DNA of 64,000 bases from Thermanaeromonas toyohensis ToBE (GTDB lineage Bacteria; Bacillota; DSM-521; Neomoorellales; Neomoorellaceae): positions 2,561,587 through 2,625,586 of the forward strand of contig NZ_LT838272.1 of the NCBI RefSeq assembly GCF_900176005.1, given 5' to 3'. The stretch's first letter is position 1; each line of letters begins with the position of its first letter. The translations under genes and the position numbers were made by a program. This document shows, in pieces, positions 18,629-29,200 of this stretch. Below the pieces are notes generated by a model. The model did no database searches. It was not told the origin of the DNA and saw nothing but the letters and a program-made list of their open reading frames with translations.

Positions 18629-21136
18629 CTATACTACGCCCCGGAAGTAATGCCCCCTAGTTATTTCCCGGCCCACATATTTTTCTACCTCACCGGCCAG
18701 TACAGATAAAGCCTCTATCTCTCCTTCTTTCAAACAGTTTAGGGCTTCCCGGTAGATTCTTGTTACCCGGCGTACATAAGAACTTTCTTTTTCCCGCAAC
18801 TCGAGGCGTACCAGGGTAACTCCTGTACCCCTTAAAAGACTTAAGTGGGCAAGGAAATCCAGGGTTTTGGGATTGTACAGGTAAAACCGGCAGCGGGTAT
18901 CTGTGGTTATGGAAAAAACAAACCCCAAGCGGTCCTTTAACCCATACCTGGCCTTTCGGCAGGGGGCAAAGCAAGGCTTCCTTCCTTCCTTGCCACCCAA
19001 TCTTGCTCCCAGCACGCAGTGGGCAGAGAGCATTAAAGGCAAGCGGCCGTGGACAATTACCTCTAATGGTAGAAGGGCCTTAATCCCTTTTATCTCTTCT
19101 AAGTTTAATTCCGGGGATAGGGTGGCACCCTCAAGGCCCCAAGCCTTAAGGTTTTGAAGGGCAAAATCGTTAAATATGTTAAGGGTATAATCCCCCCATC
19201 CGGTTAACCGGTACTCTTTAAGCAACTGTAAACTTCCTAGATTACCCACTAAGAACTTTTGTCCTCCCGCTTGCAGCCACCTTTCTAACTCCCGCCGGAT
19301 ATGGAGTTCCTCTTTCTCTTGCCATAGCCGGGGGAAGGCTATAAAAAATTCCTTGCCCTGCCGCTCAGTAGCTTTACAAAGGCTCTGTAACTCCGAAATA
19401 GAGATAGCCTTCTGCCCTTGCCATACTTCCCCACCCAGATACACCCTTTCAGCACCGGCCTCTAAGGCGGCCAGGGCGGCCTCGTAGCTTCCTACCGCTA
19501 CAGAAAGGGAAGGCACCCGCGAGGCCTGTTTTCCCTCTTTATCCCTTAGCAAGCTAGCCAGGGTAGTCACAAATTCCTGGCGTGGCGGTACAGAGCGGGG
19601 AAAGGCTTCCCGGCGTTTTAAACTTAAGTTCGCTAGGGCCTCTCGCCTTACCTGGTTAATTATACTTAAAGGTACCATGGGCGTACCATGAAGGTTAATT
19701 TGCAAGCTTTTAAGCTCATACGGGGTATTGCCTAGCCGATCCAGCTGCTCCTTTAAAACTTCTTCTGTTAAAGGGTGTTTTATAGCTATTTCCGCAGGGG
19801 CAGAAGAAGCCGCCTCTCCTATGTGACCTTCTTCATCCATTACCTTCACCTTGAAAAGTTGTCCTGGAGAAGCCCATACCTCCATATGGATAGGTATTTT
19901 CCGGATTTCCCGCTGGGAAGTATAAGTTCTTCTGGCCCAGGCCAGGAGGGAGGCATCACTGGTCTTGAATACCCGGTCTCCTGGGCGAGCTTGAGGAGGT
20001 AGTTCCAGGGAAACCAAGGCTCCCGCTGGTGCTTCCTCCACTTTCCTCCCCCAAAGCCTTATATCCTCCACTACAAGCCCTGGGTGTCCTCCTCCACGTA
20101 CCCAAACCTCCACCCCATCTCCCTGGCGTAAGGGAGCTTCCAGCTTAACAAGGTAGCGACCGCCTTCCCTTTCCACCACTCTCCCTAAATAGATCCCCCG
20201 GTTGCTGGGGCGGCCATAGCTCATCAGCTCAGCCCCAGGATCACCCAGAAGATAGCCGGGGGTGAAATCCCGGTTGAAAACCTGGGCTACCTCCCGGATC
20301 TCCTCTGGATCTACAGTAAAGCCTTGGGGATCTTCTAGATACCGGTCAAGAATCCGGCGGTAGGCCCGGGTAACTACAGCTACATATTCGGGCCGGCGCA
20401 TCCGGCCCTCGATTTTAAAGGCATTGACTCCCGCCTCTATAAGACGGGGCACCAGTTCCAGAGTACAGAGATCCCGGGTACTTAAAAGGTGTTCCGCCCC
20501 TGGTTCTAGCTCCTGCCCTTTAGCATCTACTAGAGTATAGGCCAACCGGCAGGGTTGAGCGCACCGGCCGCGGTTACCGCTCCGGCCGCCCACCATACTG
20601 CTTAGAAGACACTGGCCGGAGTAGCAGAAACAAAGGGCGCCGTGAACGAAAACCTCAAGCTCAAGTTGACACTCACGTCTTATACTAGCGATCTCCTTAA
20701 GGGATAATTCCCGGGCTAGTATTATCCGCTTAAAACCTAGTTCACCCAAAAGCTTGGCCCCAAGAGCATTAGTGACCGTCATTTGCGTACTGGCCATAAG
20801 CTTAAGATCCGGTAAAACCTGCCGAGCCGCCCAGGCCAAGCCTAAATCCTGGACTATAACCCCATCGACCCTGCTGTTGCCCAAGAAATATAAGTAATCT
20901 ATAGCCTCCTCCATTTCCACATTCTTTACCAGAGTATTTACTGTTACATATACTCTAACGCCCCGCTCATGGGCATATTCTATAGCTTCTACTATTTCTT
21001 CCCGACTAAAATTTTCCGCCAGCTGCCGCGCGTTAAACTCCTGTCCGCCCAAGTAAACGGCATCCGCTCCGTTAGCTATAGCAGCCCGCAGCGCTTCCCT
21101 ATTTCCAGCGGGGGACATAAGCTCCACTAAAGTCAA
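18629..21136 (-). CDS. U32 family peptidase / RlhA-YegQ-like protein with DUF3656
   Basis: An 835-residue U32 protein: opening ELMSPAGNREALRAAI, the peptidase-U32 signature EVFVHGALCFCYSGQCLLSSM with clustered cysteines near residue 165-195, then CAQPCRLAYTLVD. A collagenase-like DUF3656 middle and a second, shorter U32-like C-terminal part (VIVHGRLPLMLSAHCVL) follow. Members of this superfamily include RlhA and TrhP, radical-free RNA hydroxylation factors, so an RNA-modification role is as likely as proteolysis. TTG at 21136 or GTG at 21127 may start it. mutS2 follows closely on the same strand. Confidence 0.88.
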   Translation of the reverse strand: MTLVELMSPAGNREALRAAIANGADAVYLGGQEFNARQLAENFSREEIVEAIEYAHERGVRVYVTVNTLVKNVEMEEAIDYLYFLGNSRVDGVIVQDLGLAWAARQVLPDLKLMASTQMTVTNALGAKLLGELGFKRIILARELSLKEIASIRRECQLELEVFVHGALCFCYSGQCLLSSMVGGRSGNRGRCAQPCRLAYTLVDAKGQELEPGAEHLLSTRDLCTLELVPRLIEAGVNAFKIEGRMRRPEYVAVVTRAYRRILDRYLEDPQGFTVDPEEIREVAQVFNRDFTPGYLLGDPGAELMSYGRPSNRGIYLGRVVEREGGRYLVKLEAPLRQGDGVEVWVRGGGHPGLVVEDIRLWGRKVEEAPAGALVSLELPPQARPGDRVFKTSDASLLAWARRTYTSQREIRKIPIHMEVWASPGQLFKVKVMDEEGHIGEAASSAPAEIAIKHPLTEEVLKEQLDRLGNTPYELKSLQINLHGTPMVPLSIINQVRREALANLSLKRREAFPRSVPPRQEFVTTLASLLRDKEGKQASRVPSLSVAVGSYEAALAALEAGAERVYLGGEVWQGQKAISISELQSLCKATERQGKEFFIAFPRLWQEKEELHIRRELERWLQAGGQKFLVGNLGSLQLLKEYRLTGWGDYTLNIFNDFALQNLKAWGLEGATLSPELNLEEIKGIKALLPLEVIVHGRLPLMLSAHCVLGARLGGKEGRKPCFAPCRKARYGLKDRLGFVFSITTDTRCRFYLYNPKTLDFLAHLSLLRGTGVTLVRLELREKESSYVRRVTRIYREALNCLKEGEIEALSVLAGEVEKYVGREITRGHYFRGVV

Positions 21137-21226
21137 GCCTTATACATCTCCTTACGATATACCGCGTTTGTTTTTATTTTACCACAACTCGATATGGCCC
21201 CCTTAACCAGTTAACATCCCGGTCCC

Positions 21227-21257
21227 AAAAAACAAAAAAGCGCGAACGACCGCGCTT
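21227..21257 (-). terminator. Intrinsic terminator after the 52-residue ORF
   Basis: Minus-strand AAGCGCG / CGCGCTT stem (21238-21257), 6-base loop, followed by a run of T broken once by G. It is a textbook rho-independent signal. Confidence 0.85.
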
Positions 21258-21302
21258 CTAACTAACCTCCACCTGGTAGTTCTGTATTCGGTATTTCTAA
21301 TG

Positions 21303-21461
21303 TCAGTTCTGTTCTATCCTGGCTAGTATCTGGTATATAGGGTCTTTAAGGCTATTTTCCCCTATAAACCACTCCCAATTAGAACGCAAGTTATTATATT
21401 TTTCTTCCAACCGGCCATAGGCTTCATTTAGCTCCCTAAGCTCTACCTGGAACCCCCACAT
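21303..21461 (-). CDS. Small hypothetical protein (52 residues)
   Basis: I do not recognise a family. The frame is open to 21512, but AGGAGGG stands 9 bases before an ATG at 21461, giving a 52-residue product starting MWGFQVELRELNEAYGRL. It is acidic, helical and heptad-like (LRELNEAYGRLEEKYNNL), then WEWFIGEN and a short hydrophobic end. Good SD and an immediate strong terminator at 21227-21257 support a real monocistronic gene. Confidence 0.6.
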   Translation of the reverse strand: MWGFQVELRELNEAYGRLEEKYNNLRSNWEWFIGENSLKDPIYQILARIEQN

Positions 21462-21898
21462 ATGATTCTGCCCTCCTAAAAATTTTTGGTAAAGATAACT
21501 TCCAGGTATCAACCTTATACCACCCAGCCACCCTTTAAATAAACTTATCCCTCGGTTAGTGCTTCTATTTTAACATATTTTTACTACACTTTAGAATTGC
21601 CTCCCCTCAGAAGCAAATTTTTAACGCCCAAAGGTAGAAAAACCAGGATAAACGGGATTGTGAATTTTTTCTTTAAGACTGCCTTTCTAGCTCTACTTTA
21701 AGCTCCTAAGCAAAAATCATGCCAAGGATGGAAAGTCCAATAACAAAGCGGGGTCACACCGAGAAAATAAAAAAGGCTGGCCAGCTTTAAGCTAGCCAAC
21801 CTGAAAGCAGGTGGTTCATAATTTTGAATTTCCCTGGAGATCCGTTCAAAAGTATCTTGCGGGTTAGGGGTGATGTTAGGTGGATTCAGTTTTTTGTA
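21462..21898. other. Intergenic region between the 52-residue ORF and the hydrogenase-like regulator
   Basis: About 437 bases with no supported gene. It contains only the terminator of the regulator gene (21765-21801) and A/T-rich sequence upstream of the small ORF. Confidence 0.6.
21765..21801 (-). terminator. Intrinsic terminator of the sigma-54 regulator gene
   Basis: Minus strand: 11-bp stem (arms at 21791-21801 and 21775-21785, with two G-T pairs), loop of 5, then six T and an A/T-rich tail. Confidence 0.85.
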
Positions 21899-24190
21899 TT
21901 ACATTCGGTTTTCCGAATATATCTTGGCCATCTTGGGAGAAAGGCGGTATCGTTTAAGCATCTCATTTAAGGTACTGCGTTTCAATCCCAAAATTTCGGC
22001 TGCCCGCGCCTGTACCCATTTGCTCTCTTCTAAAGCCTTAAGGAGTAGCTGGATCTCGTAAGCCTCTACAGCTTCCTTGAAGGTCATCCCTTGGGTATAA
22101 GCCCAGCCCGCCGCCTTGGCCGCCCGGTTACGGAGTTCCCGGGGGAGGTCCCCTAGTTCTATCTTATCTCCTTCACAAAGAATAGCTGCCCGTTCCACTA
22201 CGTTCTCCAGTTCCCGTACGTTACCCGGCCAATCCGCCCGCACCAAGGCGTCCATGGCTTCGGCAGTGAATCCTTTAATCTCTTTACCTAACCTTTGGCA
22301 AGCTCTTTCTAAAAAATGCCGGGCGAGCAACGGAATATCATCCCGCCGCTCCCGCAAGGGAGGTAGCCATATGGTAACCACATTTAGGCGGTAAAAGAGT
22401 TCGGGTCGGAAGCTCCCTTCCTTAATGGCCTTTTCCAGGTCCCGGTTGGTGGCGGCGATAACCCGTACGTCCACTCTACGGGGCCTGGTCTCCCCTACAC
22501 GGATGAACTCTCCTTCCTGTAATACCCTCAAGAGTTTACTCTGTAAACTCAAGCTTATATCCCCTATCTCATCTAGAAATAAGGTACCCTGATGGGCTTC
22601 CTCAAAAAGGCCCCGCTTGCTGGTAATAGCACCGGTGAAGGCCCCCCTGGCATGTCCAAAAAGCTCGCTTTCCAGGAGGGCTTCAGGCAGGGCAGCACAG
22701 TTAATGCTTACGAAGGGGCCGTCACTGCGGAGGCTCCGGTAATGTATAGCCCTGGCCACTAACTCCTTTCCCGTACCGCTTTCCCCCCGGATGAGGACTG
22801 TAGCATCGGTAGGAGCCACCTTTTCAATTAGCCGGTATACCTCTTGCATGACCAAGCTCTTGCCTACAATATCGCCGAATTGCTTGCGTACTGTTCTAAG
22901 CTCCTGCCTAAGCCGCAGGTTGCTTTTTTGTAACTGTAAAATTAAATAAGGCAAGCACATCTTATTTTCTGCAAGTCCCTGATAAACGGCTATAGCCTTC
23001 TCGCGGCAGGAGGAATAGCCGCAAGCACCGCAATTTAGTTCGTCTTCCGGTCCCATCTTACCTAGTTCAGCCATGATAGCCCGTATATCAGCTTCGCTAG
23101 GTTGCGGTAGATGTACCCGGTGGTCCCGGAATTCACGGCGCAAGTTCACCCCATTAAGGTGAACCTGGGTAATAGCCGAACTTACCTCCGGAGGCCGAAC
23201 TTCCCCTTGCTTCCCCAAAGCCAGACCCTGGCGGGTAAACTCAGCTACCAGGCGCCGGCGGCGGAAAAAGGAATATTCATTTTGCATCATGGGGCCTTCA
23301 ATACAACCTTTGCAGAACAGCATATCCACAAGCTGGGGTACCATCTTACCTTCATTGGCTGCCCTAAGGAATTCCAAGCAATCCTCCCGCCCCTCGATGA
23401 CTAGCAGCCGGCTTTCCAGCACATCCGCCATCATACCGGCACTACGCAAAAGCCCTCCGCCAATGGGATACAGGCGCCCCAGTTGGGGTGGGGGATTATC
23501 AAATTCTCCGTCTCCCAGGGAGGTTATCTCTATTCCCCGCTCTGTGAACATCTGTTTAAGCTCTGGGTAGGTTAACACTGCATCTATGGCACCCGCTACT
23601 TCTTCAGCCCTTGCTTCGTCTTTCTTAGCTACGCAAGGCCCTATGAATACAACTTTGATACCTGGACCTAGCTTCCTTTTAAGATAGCGTCCCAAGGCTA
23701 CAGCAGGAGAAACGATGGGAACAAGTTGGGGAATAAGGCGAGGGAAATATTTCTGTACTAGATTAACTACTGCAGGGCAAGGGGTACTGATGAGACCTTG
23801 GCTTTCCCCGACCTCTTCCAAGAACCTTAGGTATTCTTGGGTCACCAGATAGGCACCAAAGGCTACCTCGTGCACTTCATAAAAACCTAATTTACGTAAG
23901 GCAGTCACCACTTGTCCAGGCCAGGCTGGATGAAACTCGGCCACAAAGGAGGGAGCCAGGCAGGCTATTGTTTTCTCGCGTTGAAGGAAATTATTTACTA
24001 TTTCTATTTCGCTTTCTACCATTTTGGCTTGTTGAGAACAAACTCGCACGCAATATCCACAAGCGATGCACCGTTCGGGTACTACTTGTGCCTGCCCATC
24101 CACCACCTTGATAGCTTTAACCGGGCAGTTGCGAACGCAGGCATAGCACATACGGCATTTACCTGTGATTGTTCTCACTATACCACTCAC
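21899..24190 (-). CDS. Sigma-54-dependent transcriptional activator fused to an [FeFe]-hydrogenase-like sensor
   Basis: N-terminus: two 4Fe-4S ferredoxin motifs ([23 protein letters not shown]). About 65-330: an [FeFe]-hydrogenase large-subunit-like domain with degraded H-cluster motifs ([28 protein letters not shown]). About 380-420: a 4Fe-4S domain (CGACGYSSC). Then an AAA+ sigma-54 domain with Walker [15 protein letters not shown] and LFLDEIGD, and a Fis-type HTH at the C-terminus ([22 protein letters not shown]). It should sense H2 or redox state and activate sigma-54 promoters. The frame runs to 24271, but GAGGGGGG ahead of GTG 24190 plus a TATAAT at 24224-24229 favour that start. It lies just downstream of hydA. 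Confidence 0.9.
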   Translation of the reverse strand: MSGIVRTITGKCRMCYACVRNCPVKAIKVVDGQAQVVPERCIACGYCVRVCSQQAKMVESEIEIVNNFLQREKTIACLAPSFVAEFHPAWPGQVVTALRKLGFYEVHEVAFGAYLVTQEYLRFLEEVGESQGLISTPCPAVVNLVQKYFPRLIPQLVPIVSPAVALGRYLKRKLGPGIKVVFIGPCVAKKDEARAEEVAGAIDAVLTYPELKQMFTERGIEITSLGDGEFDNPPPQLGRLYPIGGGLLRSAGMMADVLESRLLVIEGREDCLEFLRAANEGKMVPQLVDMLFCKGCIEGPMMQNEYSFFRRRRLVAEFTRQGLALGKQGEVRPPEVSSAITQVHLNGVNLRREFRDHRVHLPQPSEADIRAIMAELGKMGPEDELNCGACGYSSCREKAIAVYQGLAENKMCLPYLILQLQKSNLRLRQELRTVRKQFGDIVGKSLVMQEVYRLIEKVAPTDATVLIRGESGTGKELVARAIHYRSLRSDGPFVSINCAALPEALLESELFGHARGAFTGAITSKRGLFEEAHQGTLFLDEIGDISLSLQSKLLRVLQEGEFIRVGETRPRRVDVRVIAATNRDLEKAIKEGSFRPELFYRLNVVTIWLPPLRERRDDIPLLARHFLERACQRLGKEIKGFTAEAMDALVRADWPGNVRELENVVERAAILCEGDKIELGDLPRELRNRAAKAAGWAYTQGMTFKEAVEAYEIQLLLKALEESKWVQARAAEILGLKRSTLNEMLKRYRLSPKMAKIYSENRM

Positions 24191-24275
24191 AAGTAAAATA
24201 TCCCCCCTCTTGTTCCTTAAAGTATTATATAATAAAGCGCCTGTTTTAGGGAAGTCAAAAATTTGAACCATAAGA

Positions 24276-24313
24276 ATAAAAAAGGGAAGGCCACCTTTGT
24301 ACAGTACCTCCCC
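24276..24313 (-). terminator. Probable terminator after hydA
   Basis: Minus-strand GGGGAGG (24307-24313) pairs with CCTTCCC (24284-24290) across a 16-base loop, followed by six T and ATT. The stem is short with one G-T pair, so read-through into the regulator is possible. Confidence 0.5.
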
Positions 24314-24414
24314 AAAACCCCTATTTTTGCCGTGAGTAACCCCCTTTTACTTCTTACTTGCTTTTTCTTTTTTATCTCTTTATCTCTCTTGACCCCACCC
24401 TTTTCGTGTCCCTT

Positions 24415-26136
24415 CTAATATTTCCCTCGCGGTGTATAATGGGTATGCAGTAGATGGTGGGATTTCTCGCTTAAAGGATGGCCCAAGAACTCCCGGTACA
24501 AGGCCTGGATGGAAGGATTCTCATGGGATTTACGTATGGACATACGCTCATCCGCAGTATATATCCCTGCCATGCGCTGGGCTCGGATCTCTTCATTAGT
24601 AGGAATGGGTTGACCACCGCCACCTATGCAACCCCCAGGGCAGCACATGATCTCAACGAAATGATATTCCTCCCCACCCTTGACCCGCTCTAAAATCTTA
24701 CGGGCGTTCCCTAAGCCATGGGCCACAGCTACTCTTACAGGAGTTCCGTCGATTTCTAGCGTAGCTTCTTTAATGCCCTTTAAACCCCGTACCTCGTGAA
24801 ATTCTAGACGAGGCAATTCTTTCCCCGTTATAAGTTCATAGGCAGTCCGCAAGGCAGCCTCCATCACACCACCTGTAGCCCCGAACAGCACCGCAGCGCC
24901 GGTGGATTCCCCTAATGGATCGTCGTACTGTTCTTCGGGTAAGCTTTCGAAATCTATCCCGGCTTCCCTTATCATACGGGCTAACTCCCGGGTAGTAAGG
25001 ACATAGTCAACATCTTGGTAACCGCTCGCCCTCATCTCCGGCCGCTGGCATTCGAACTTCTTTGCTGTGCAGGGCATGATGGAAACTACCACCATCTTGG
25101 CCGGATCAATCCCTACCTTTTGAGCGTAATATGTTTTGGCTACAGCTCCAAACATCTGCTGAGGCGACTTGCAAGTGGATAAATGGGGGAGGAACTCCGG
25201 ATAAAAGTGCTCCACGAACTTTATCCACCCTGGGCTACAGGAGGTTAGAAGGGGTAGCCTTTCTCCCTTTTTAAACCTCTCGATAAATTCGCTACCCTCC
25301 TCCATAATGGTAAGATCCGCTGCAAAATTTGTATCGAATACCCGATCGAAGCCCAAACGCCTTAAAGCGGCCACCATCTTCCCTGTATTGATGGCCCCCG
25401 GAGGATATCCGAACTCCTGACCCAGGGAAACGCGAGTAGCCGGCGCCGTCTGAACCACAACAAACTTTTCTGGATCAGCTAAGGCAGCCCATACCTCTGA
25501 CGTGTAATCCCTTTCATATAAGGCGCCTACAGGACATACAAGGGTACACTGACCACATTCTACGCAGGCCACATCCATTAGTTTATCCTGGAAGGCTGGA
25601 GCAACTATTGTATCAAACCCCCGCTCCAAGGGAGCTATGGCCTTTACGCCCTGGACTTTCTCACAAACAGCCACACAACGGCGGCACAAAACACATTTAG
25701 CAGGATCCCGGACCAAGGCTGGCGTAGAAGTATCCGGCGCTTGATAGTTCACCAGGCCGTTAAACCTCACTTGCCTTAAACCTAAGCTCTGAGCTAGAGC
25801 TTGGAGTTCACAGTTTAAGTTGCGAACGCAGGTGGGGCACTCCATTTTATGGTTAGAAAGCAAGAGCTCCACGTTCAACCGACGGGCAGCCCGGACTCGC
25901 GGGGTATTGGTGCGCACCACCATGCCCGGGGTCACCGGCGTAACACAAGCAGCCGCAAGATTCCTAGCTCCTTCTACCTCCACCACGCACACCCGGCAAG
26001 CCCCGATCTCATTGATCCCTTCTAGGTAGCAGAGGGTAGGAATATGGATACCGGCTTTCTGGGCCGCTTTCAATATGGTAGTACCGGGTTCTACTTCTAC
26101 CTGGAGGTTATCGATGGTAAGGGTCATTTTGTTCAT
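24415..26136 (-). CDS. hydA: [FeFe]-hydrogenase catalytic subunit HydA (NAD(P)H-linked, HydABC type)
   Basis: N-terminal [2Fe-2S] NuoG-like domain (CYLEGINEIGACRVC), a His-Cys cluster (HKMECPTC), two 4Fe-4S clusters (CVLCRRCVAVCEKV, CVECGQCTLVCPVG), then the H-cluster domain with LTSCSPGW, IMPCTAKKFE and CCPGGCIGGGGQP. A small-subunit-like C-terminus follows. It reduces protons or oxidises H2; with HydB and HydC it would form an electron-bifurcating or NAD(P)-linked complex. The frame extends to 26223, but GGGGAGG about 8 bases before ATG 26136 marks the start. It is the last gene of the operon starting near 32889. Confidence 0.96.
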   Translation of the reverse strand: MNKMTLTIDNLQVEVEPGTTILKAAQKAGIHIPTLCYLEGINEIGACRVCVVEVEGARNLAAACVTPVTPGMVVRTNTPRVRAARRLNVELLLSNHKMECPTCVRNLNCELQALAQSLGLRQVRFNGLVNYQAPDTSTPALVRDPAKCVLCRRCVAVCEKVQGVKAIAPLERGFDTIVAPAFQDKLMDVACVECGQCTLVCPVGALYERDYTSEVWAALADPEKFVVVQTAPATRVSLGQEFGYPPGAINTGKMVAALRRLGFDRVFDTNFAADLTIMEEGSEFIERFKKGERLPLLTSCSPGWIKFVEHFYPEFLPHLSTCKSPQQMFGAVAKTYYAQKVGIDPAKMVVVSIMPCTAKKFECQRPEMRASGYQDVDYVLTTRELARMIREAGIDFESLPEEQYDDPLGESTGAAVLFGATGGVMEAALRTAYELITGKELPRLEFHEVRGLKGIKEATLEIDGTPVRVAVAHGLGNARKILERVKGGEEYHFVEIMCCPGGCIGGGGQPIPTNEEIRAQRMAGIYTADERMSIRKSHENPSIQALYREFLGHPLSEKSHHLLHTHYTPRGKY

Positions 26137-26209
26137 CCTTTCGCCTCCCCAATGGATACTAGATTTAAGCCTTGGGTAACAATCTACCATAGGCCACCCA
26201 TAGAAAAGG

Positions 26210-29200
26210 TTAGTCTCGTACATCGCAACGTAGGCAACGGGCCGCTTCCATAACTGCTTGTTCCTCGGTAAAGCCTAGTTCCACTTCAGCAAAACTATCC
26301 AGGCGCTTCTCCACCGGCAAAAGACCGGAACAAACCCGCGCCGTCTTTTCTTCTAGCACTGGTGCAGTACGCTTACGCTCCACTTTATATTCAGGTACCA
26401 CCACGCCATCTCCACCCAAATACTTATCGATGGCAGCAGCAGCTTTCTTACCCGAGGCTATCGCAGTTATGACTGTATCAGGGCCGCTCACACAGTCACC
26501 GCCGGCAAATACACCAGGAAGGTTGGTGGCCAAGGTCTTCTCGTTAACCGCTATGGTTCCGGCCCGAGTAACTTCTATATCCGCTGGCAAGCCCTCTCTA
26601 TCCACCGTCTGACCAACAGCTGCGATAACCACGTCTACATCCATGGTAAACTCGGAACCTTCCACGGGTACGGGCTTACGGCGGCCGCTCTTATCGAATT
26701 CCCCTGGGCGCATCTTCTGGCACCTAATAGCCTTTACCCGTCCCTTTTCACCCAGAATAGCTACAGGAGCTGTTAAGCAGGTGATGTGTATCCCTTCTTT
26801 TTCCGCTTCATGTATCTCCTCCCGGATGGCTGGCATATCTTCTTGGGTACGCCGGTATAAGATATACACTTCTCTAGCCCCTAACCTGCGGGCTGACCGC
26901 GCAGCATCCACGGCCACATTACCACCACCTATAACGGCTACCACTTTATCCTTTACATCCACAGGACGGCCCAAATTGAGTTCGCGCAAGAAACTGACCC
27001 CTGAATAGACTCCTTCTAATTCCTCACCCGGTATGTCTAGCTTTAGTTCCCGGTGGGTACCTATAGCTAGGAAAATGGCCTGATATCCATCCCGGCGCAG
27101 GTCCTCCAAGGTGAAGTCTCGACCTAAAGCCGAGTTAGTACGGATCTCCACCCCTAGCTCCGTGATATTCTTTATTTCCGCCATTAAAATCTCCTTCGGC
27201 AACCTATATTCAGGAATACCCACGGCCATCATGCCACCAGCCACCGGCAAGGCTTCAAAGACGGTAACCTGGTAGCCTTTGAGGGCCAGGTAATGGGCTG
27301 CTGTCAAGCCCGCAGGTCCAGAACCGACGATAGCTACCTTTTTCCCGTTGGTCGGAGCCACTTCAAGCTTAGGTAGTTTGCCGTTAAGGGACAAGGCAAA
27401 GTCTCCTGCGAAACGTTTAAGGCTCCGGATAGCCACTGCCTCATCCATTTTGGCTCTATTGCACTTACCCTCACATGGGTGATGGCAAACACGGCCGCAG
27501 ACTACAGGGAAAGGATTTTCATACTTTATAACTTCATATGCCTCTAAAAATTTGCGCTGGCGGATAAGATCAATATAAACAGGAACATCTACATTGGCCG
27601 GACAGGTATTCTGGCAAGGTGAATTAAAGAGGGCAGCACATACAGAAGCCGGGCAACGCTTATCCCTTATGTGGGCCTCATATTCTTCACGGAAGTATCG
27701 GATGGTACTCAATACTGGATTGGGCGCTGTCTGTCCTAGCCCGCATAAGGCAGTATCTTTTATTCTCTGTCCCAACTCTATAAGTAGCTCGATATCTCCT
27801 TCCTGGCCTTGGCCCTTAGTAATACGATCCAGAATCTCCAGCATCCTGGTGGTACCTATACGGCAAGGAGTACATTTTCCGCAGGATTCGTCTTTAACAA
27901 AGTCCAGGAAAAACTTAGCCAAGTCCACCATGCAGGTATCCTCGTCCAGGACAATAAGGCCGCCTGAACCCATGATAGTTCCCAAAGCGGTTAGCGACTC
28001 ATAGTCGATGGGTACGTTCAAATGTTCAGCCGGTATACAGCCTCCGGAGGGACCACCAGTCTGGGCGGCCTTGAATTTTTTACCTCCTGGTATACCTCCA
28101 CCTATATCGTAGATAACCGTACCCAGGGTAGTACCCATGGGTACTTCTACCAAGCCATTATTTTTGATCTTCCCTGCCAAAGCGAAAACCTTCGTACCCT
28201 TGCTCTTCTCTGTTCCGATGGAAGCAAACCATTCCCAGCCGTTACGGATAATGGTGGGGATGTTGGCAAAAGTTTCTACGTTATTTATTACTGTGGGCTT
28301 CCCCCACAAGCCCGAGATAGCGGGGAAGGGTGGACGCGGCCGCGGTTCACCCCGGCGCCCTTCAATAGAGGCTATTAAAGCCGTCTCCTCGCCGCATACA
28401 AAGGCCCCGGCACCTAAACGTATATCGATGTCAAAATCAAAACCAGAATTAAACAGGTTCTTACCCAAAAGCCCCTTCTCACGGGCCTGGCTTATGGCTA
28501 TTTTCAAGCGCTGCACCGCGATGGGATATTCGGCCCTTACATATACATAGCCCTGGTTTGCTCCAATAGCATACCCGGCAATAGCCATACCTTCCAGGAC
28601 AGCATGGGGGTCGCCCTCCAAGATGCTCCTATCCATAAAGGCTCCAGGATCGCCTTCGTCAGCGTTGCAGATAATGTACTTTACCGGACCGGGTGCGCGG
28701 TAGGCGAATTCCCATTTAAGGCCGGTAGGGAAACCGCCCCCTCCCCGTCCCCGGAGCCCTGACTTTTTGATAACCTCAATAACTTCTATAGGCTTCATTT
28801 CGGTAAGTACCTTGGCCAGGGCTAGGTACCCGTCGCGGGCGATATACTCTTCAATGGATTCTGGATTGATCACCCCACAGTTCCGTAGGGCTATACGTAA
28901 TTGGTGCTTAAAAAAAGGTATCTCTTCAAAGCTTGAGACAGGCACTTCCGTCTCCGGCTGCTTATAAAGCAATCGCTCCAGTACCCGTCCCTTTATAAAA
29001 TGTTCTTCTACAAGCTCAGGTATATCTTCGGGCCGGACAGTGCAGTAAAAGACACCTTCAGGGTAGACCATCATATTAGGGCCAAAACGGCAAAAACCAA
29101 AACAACCAGTTTCTATTACCTTGATCTCCCTATCCAGCCCCCGGTTAGCCAATTCCTGGATCAAAGCCTCCCTAGTAGCTTGGCTGTCAGAGGCTGTGCA

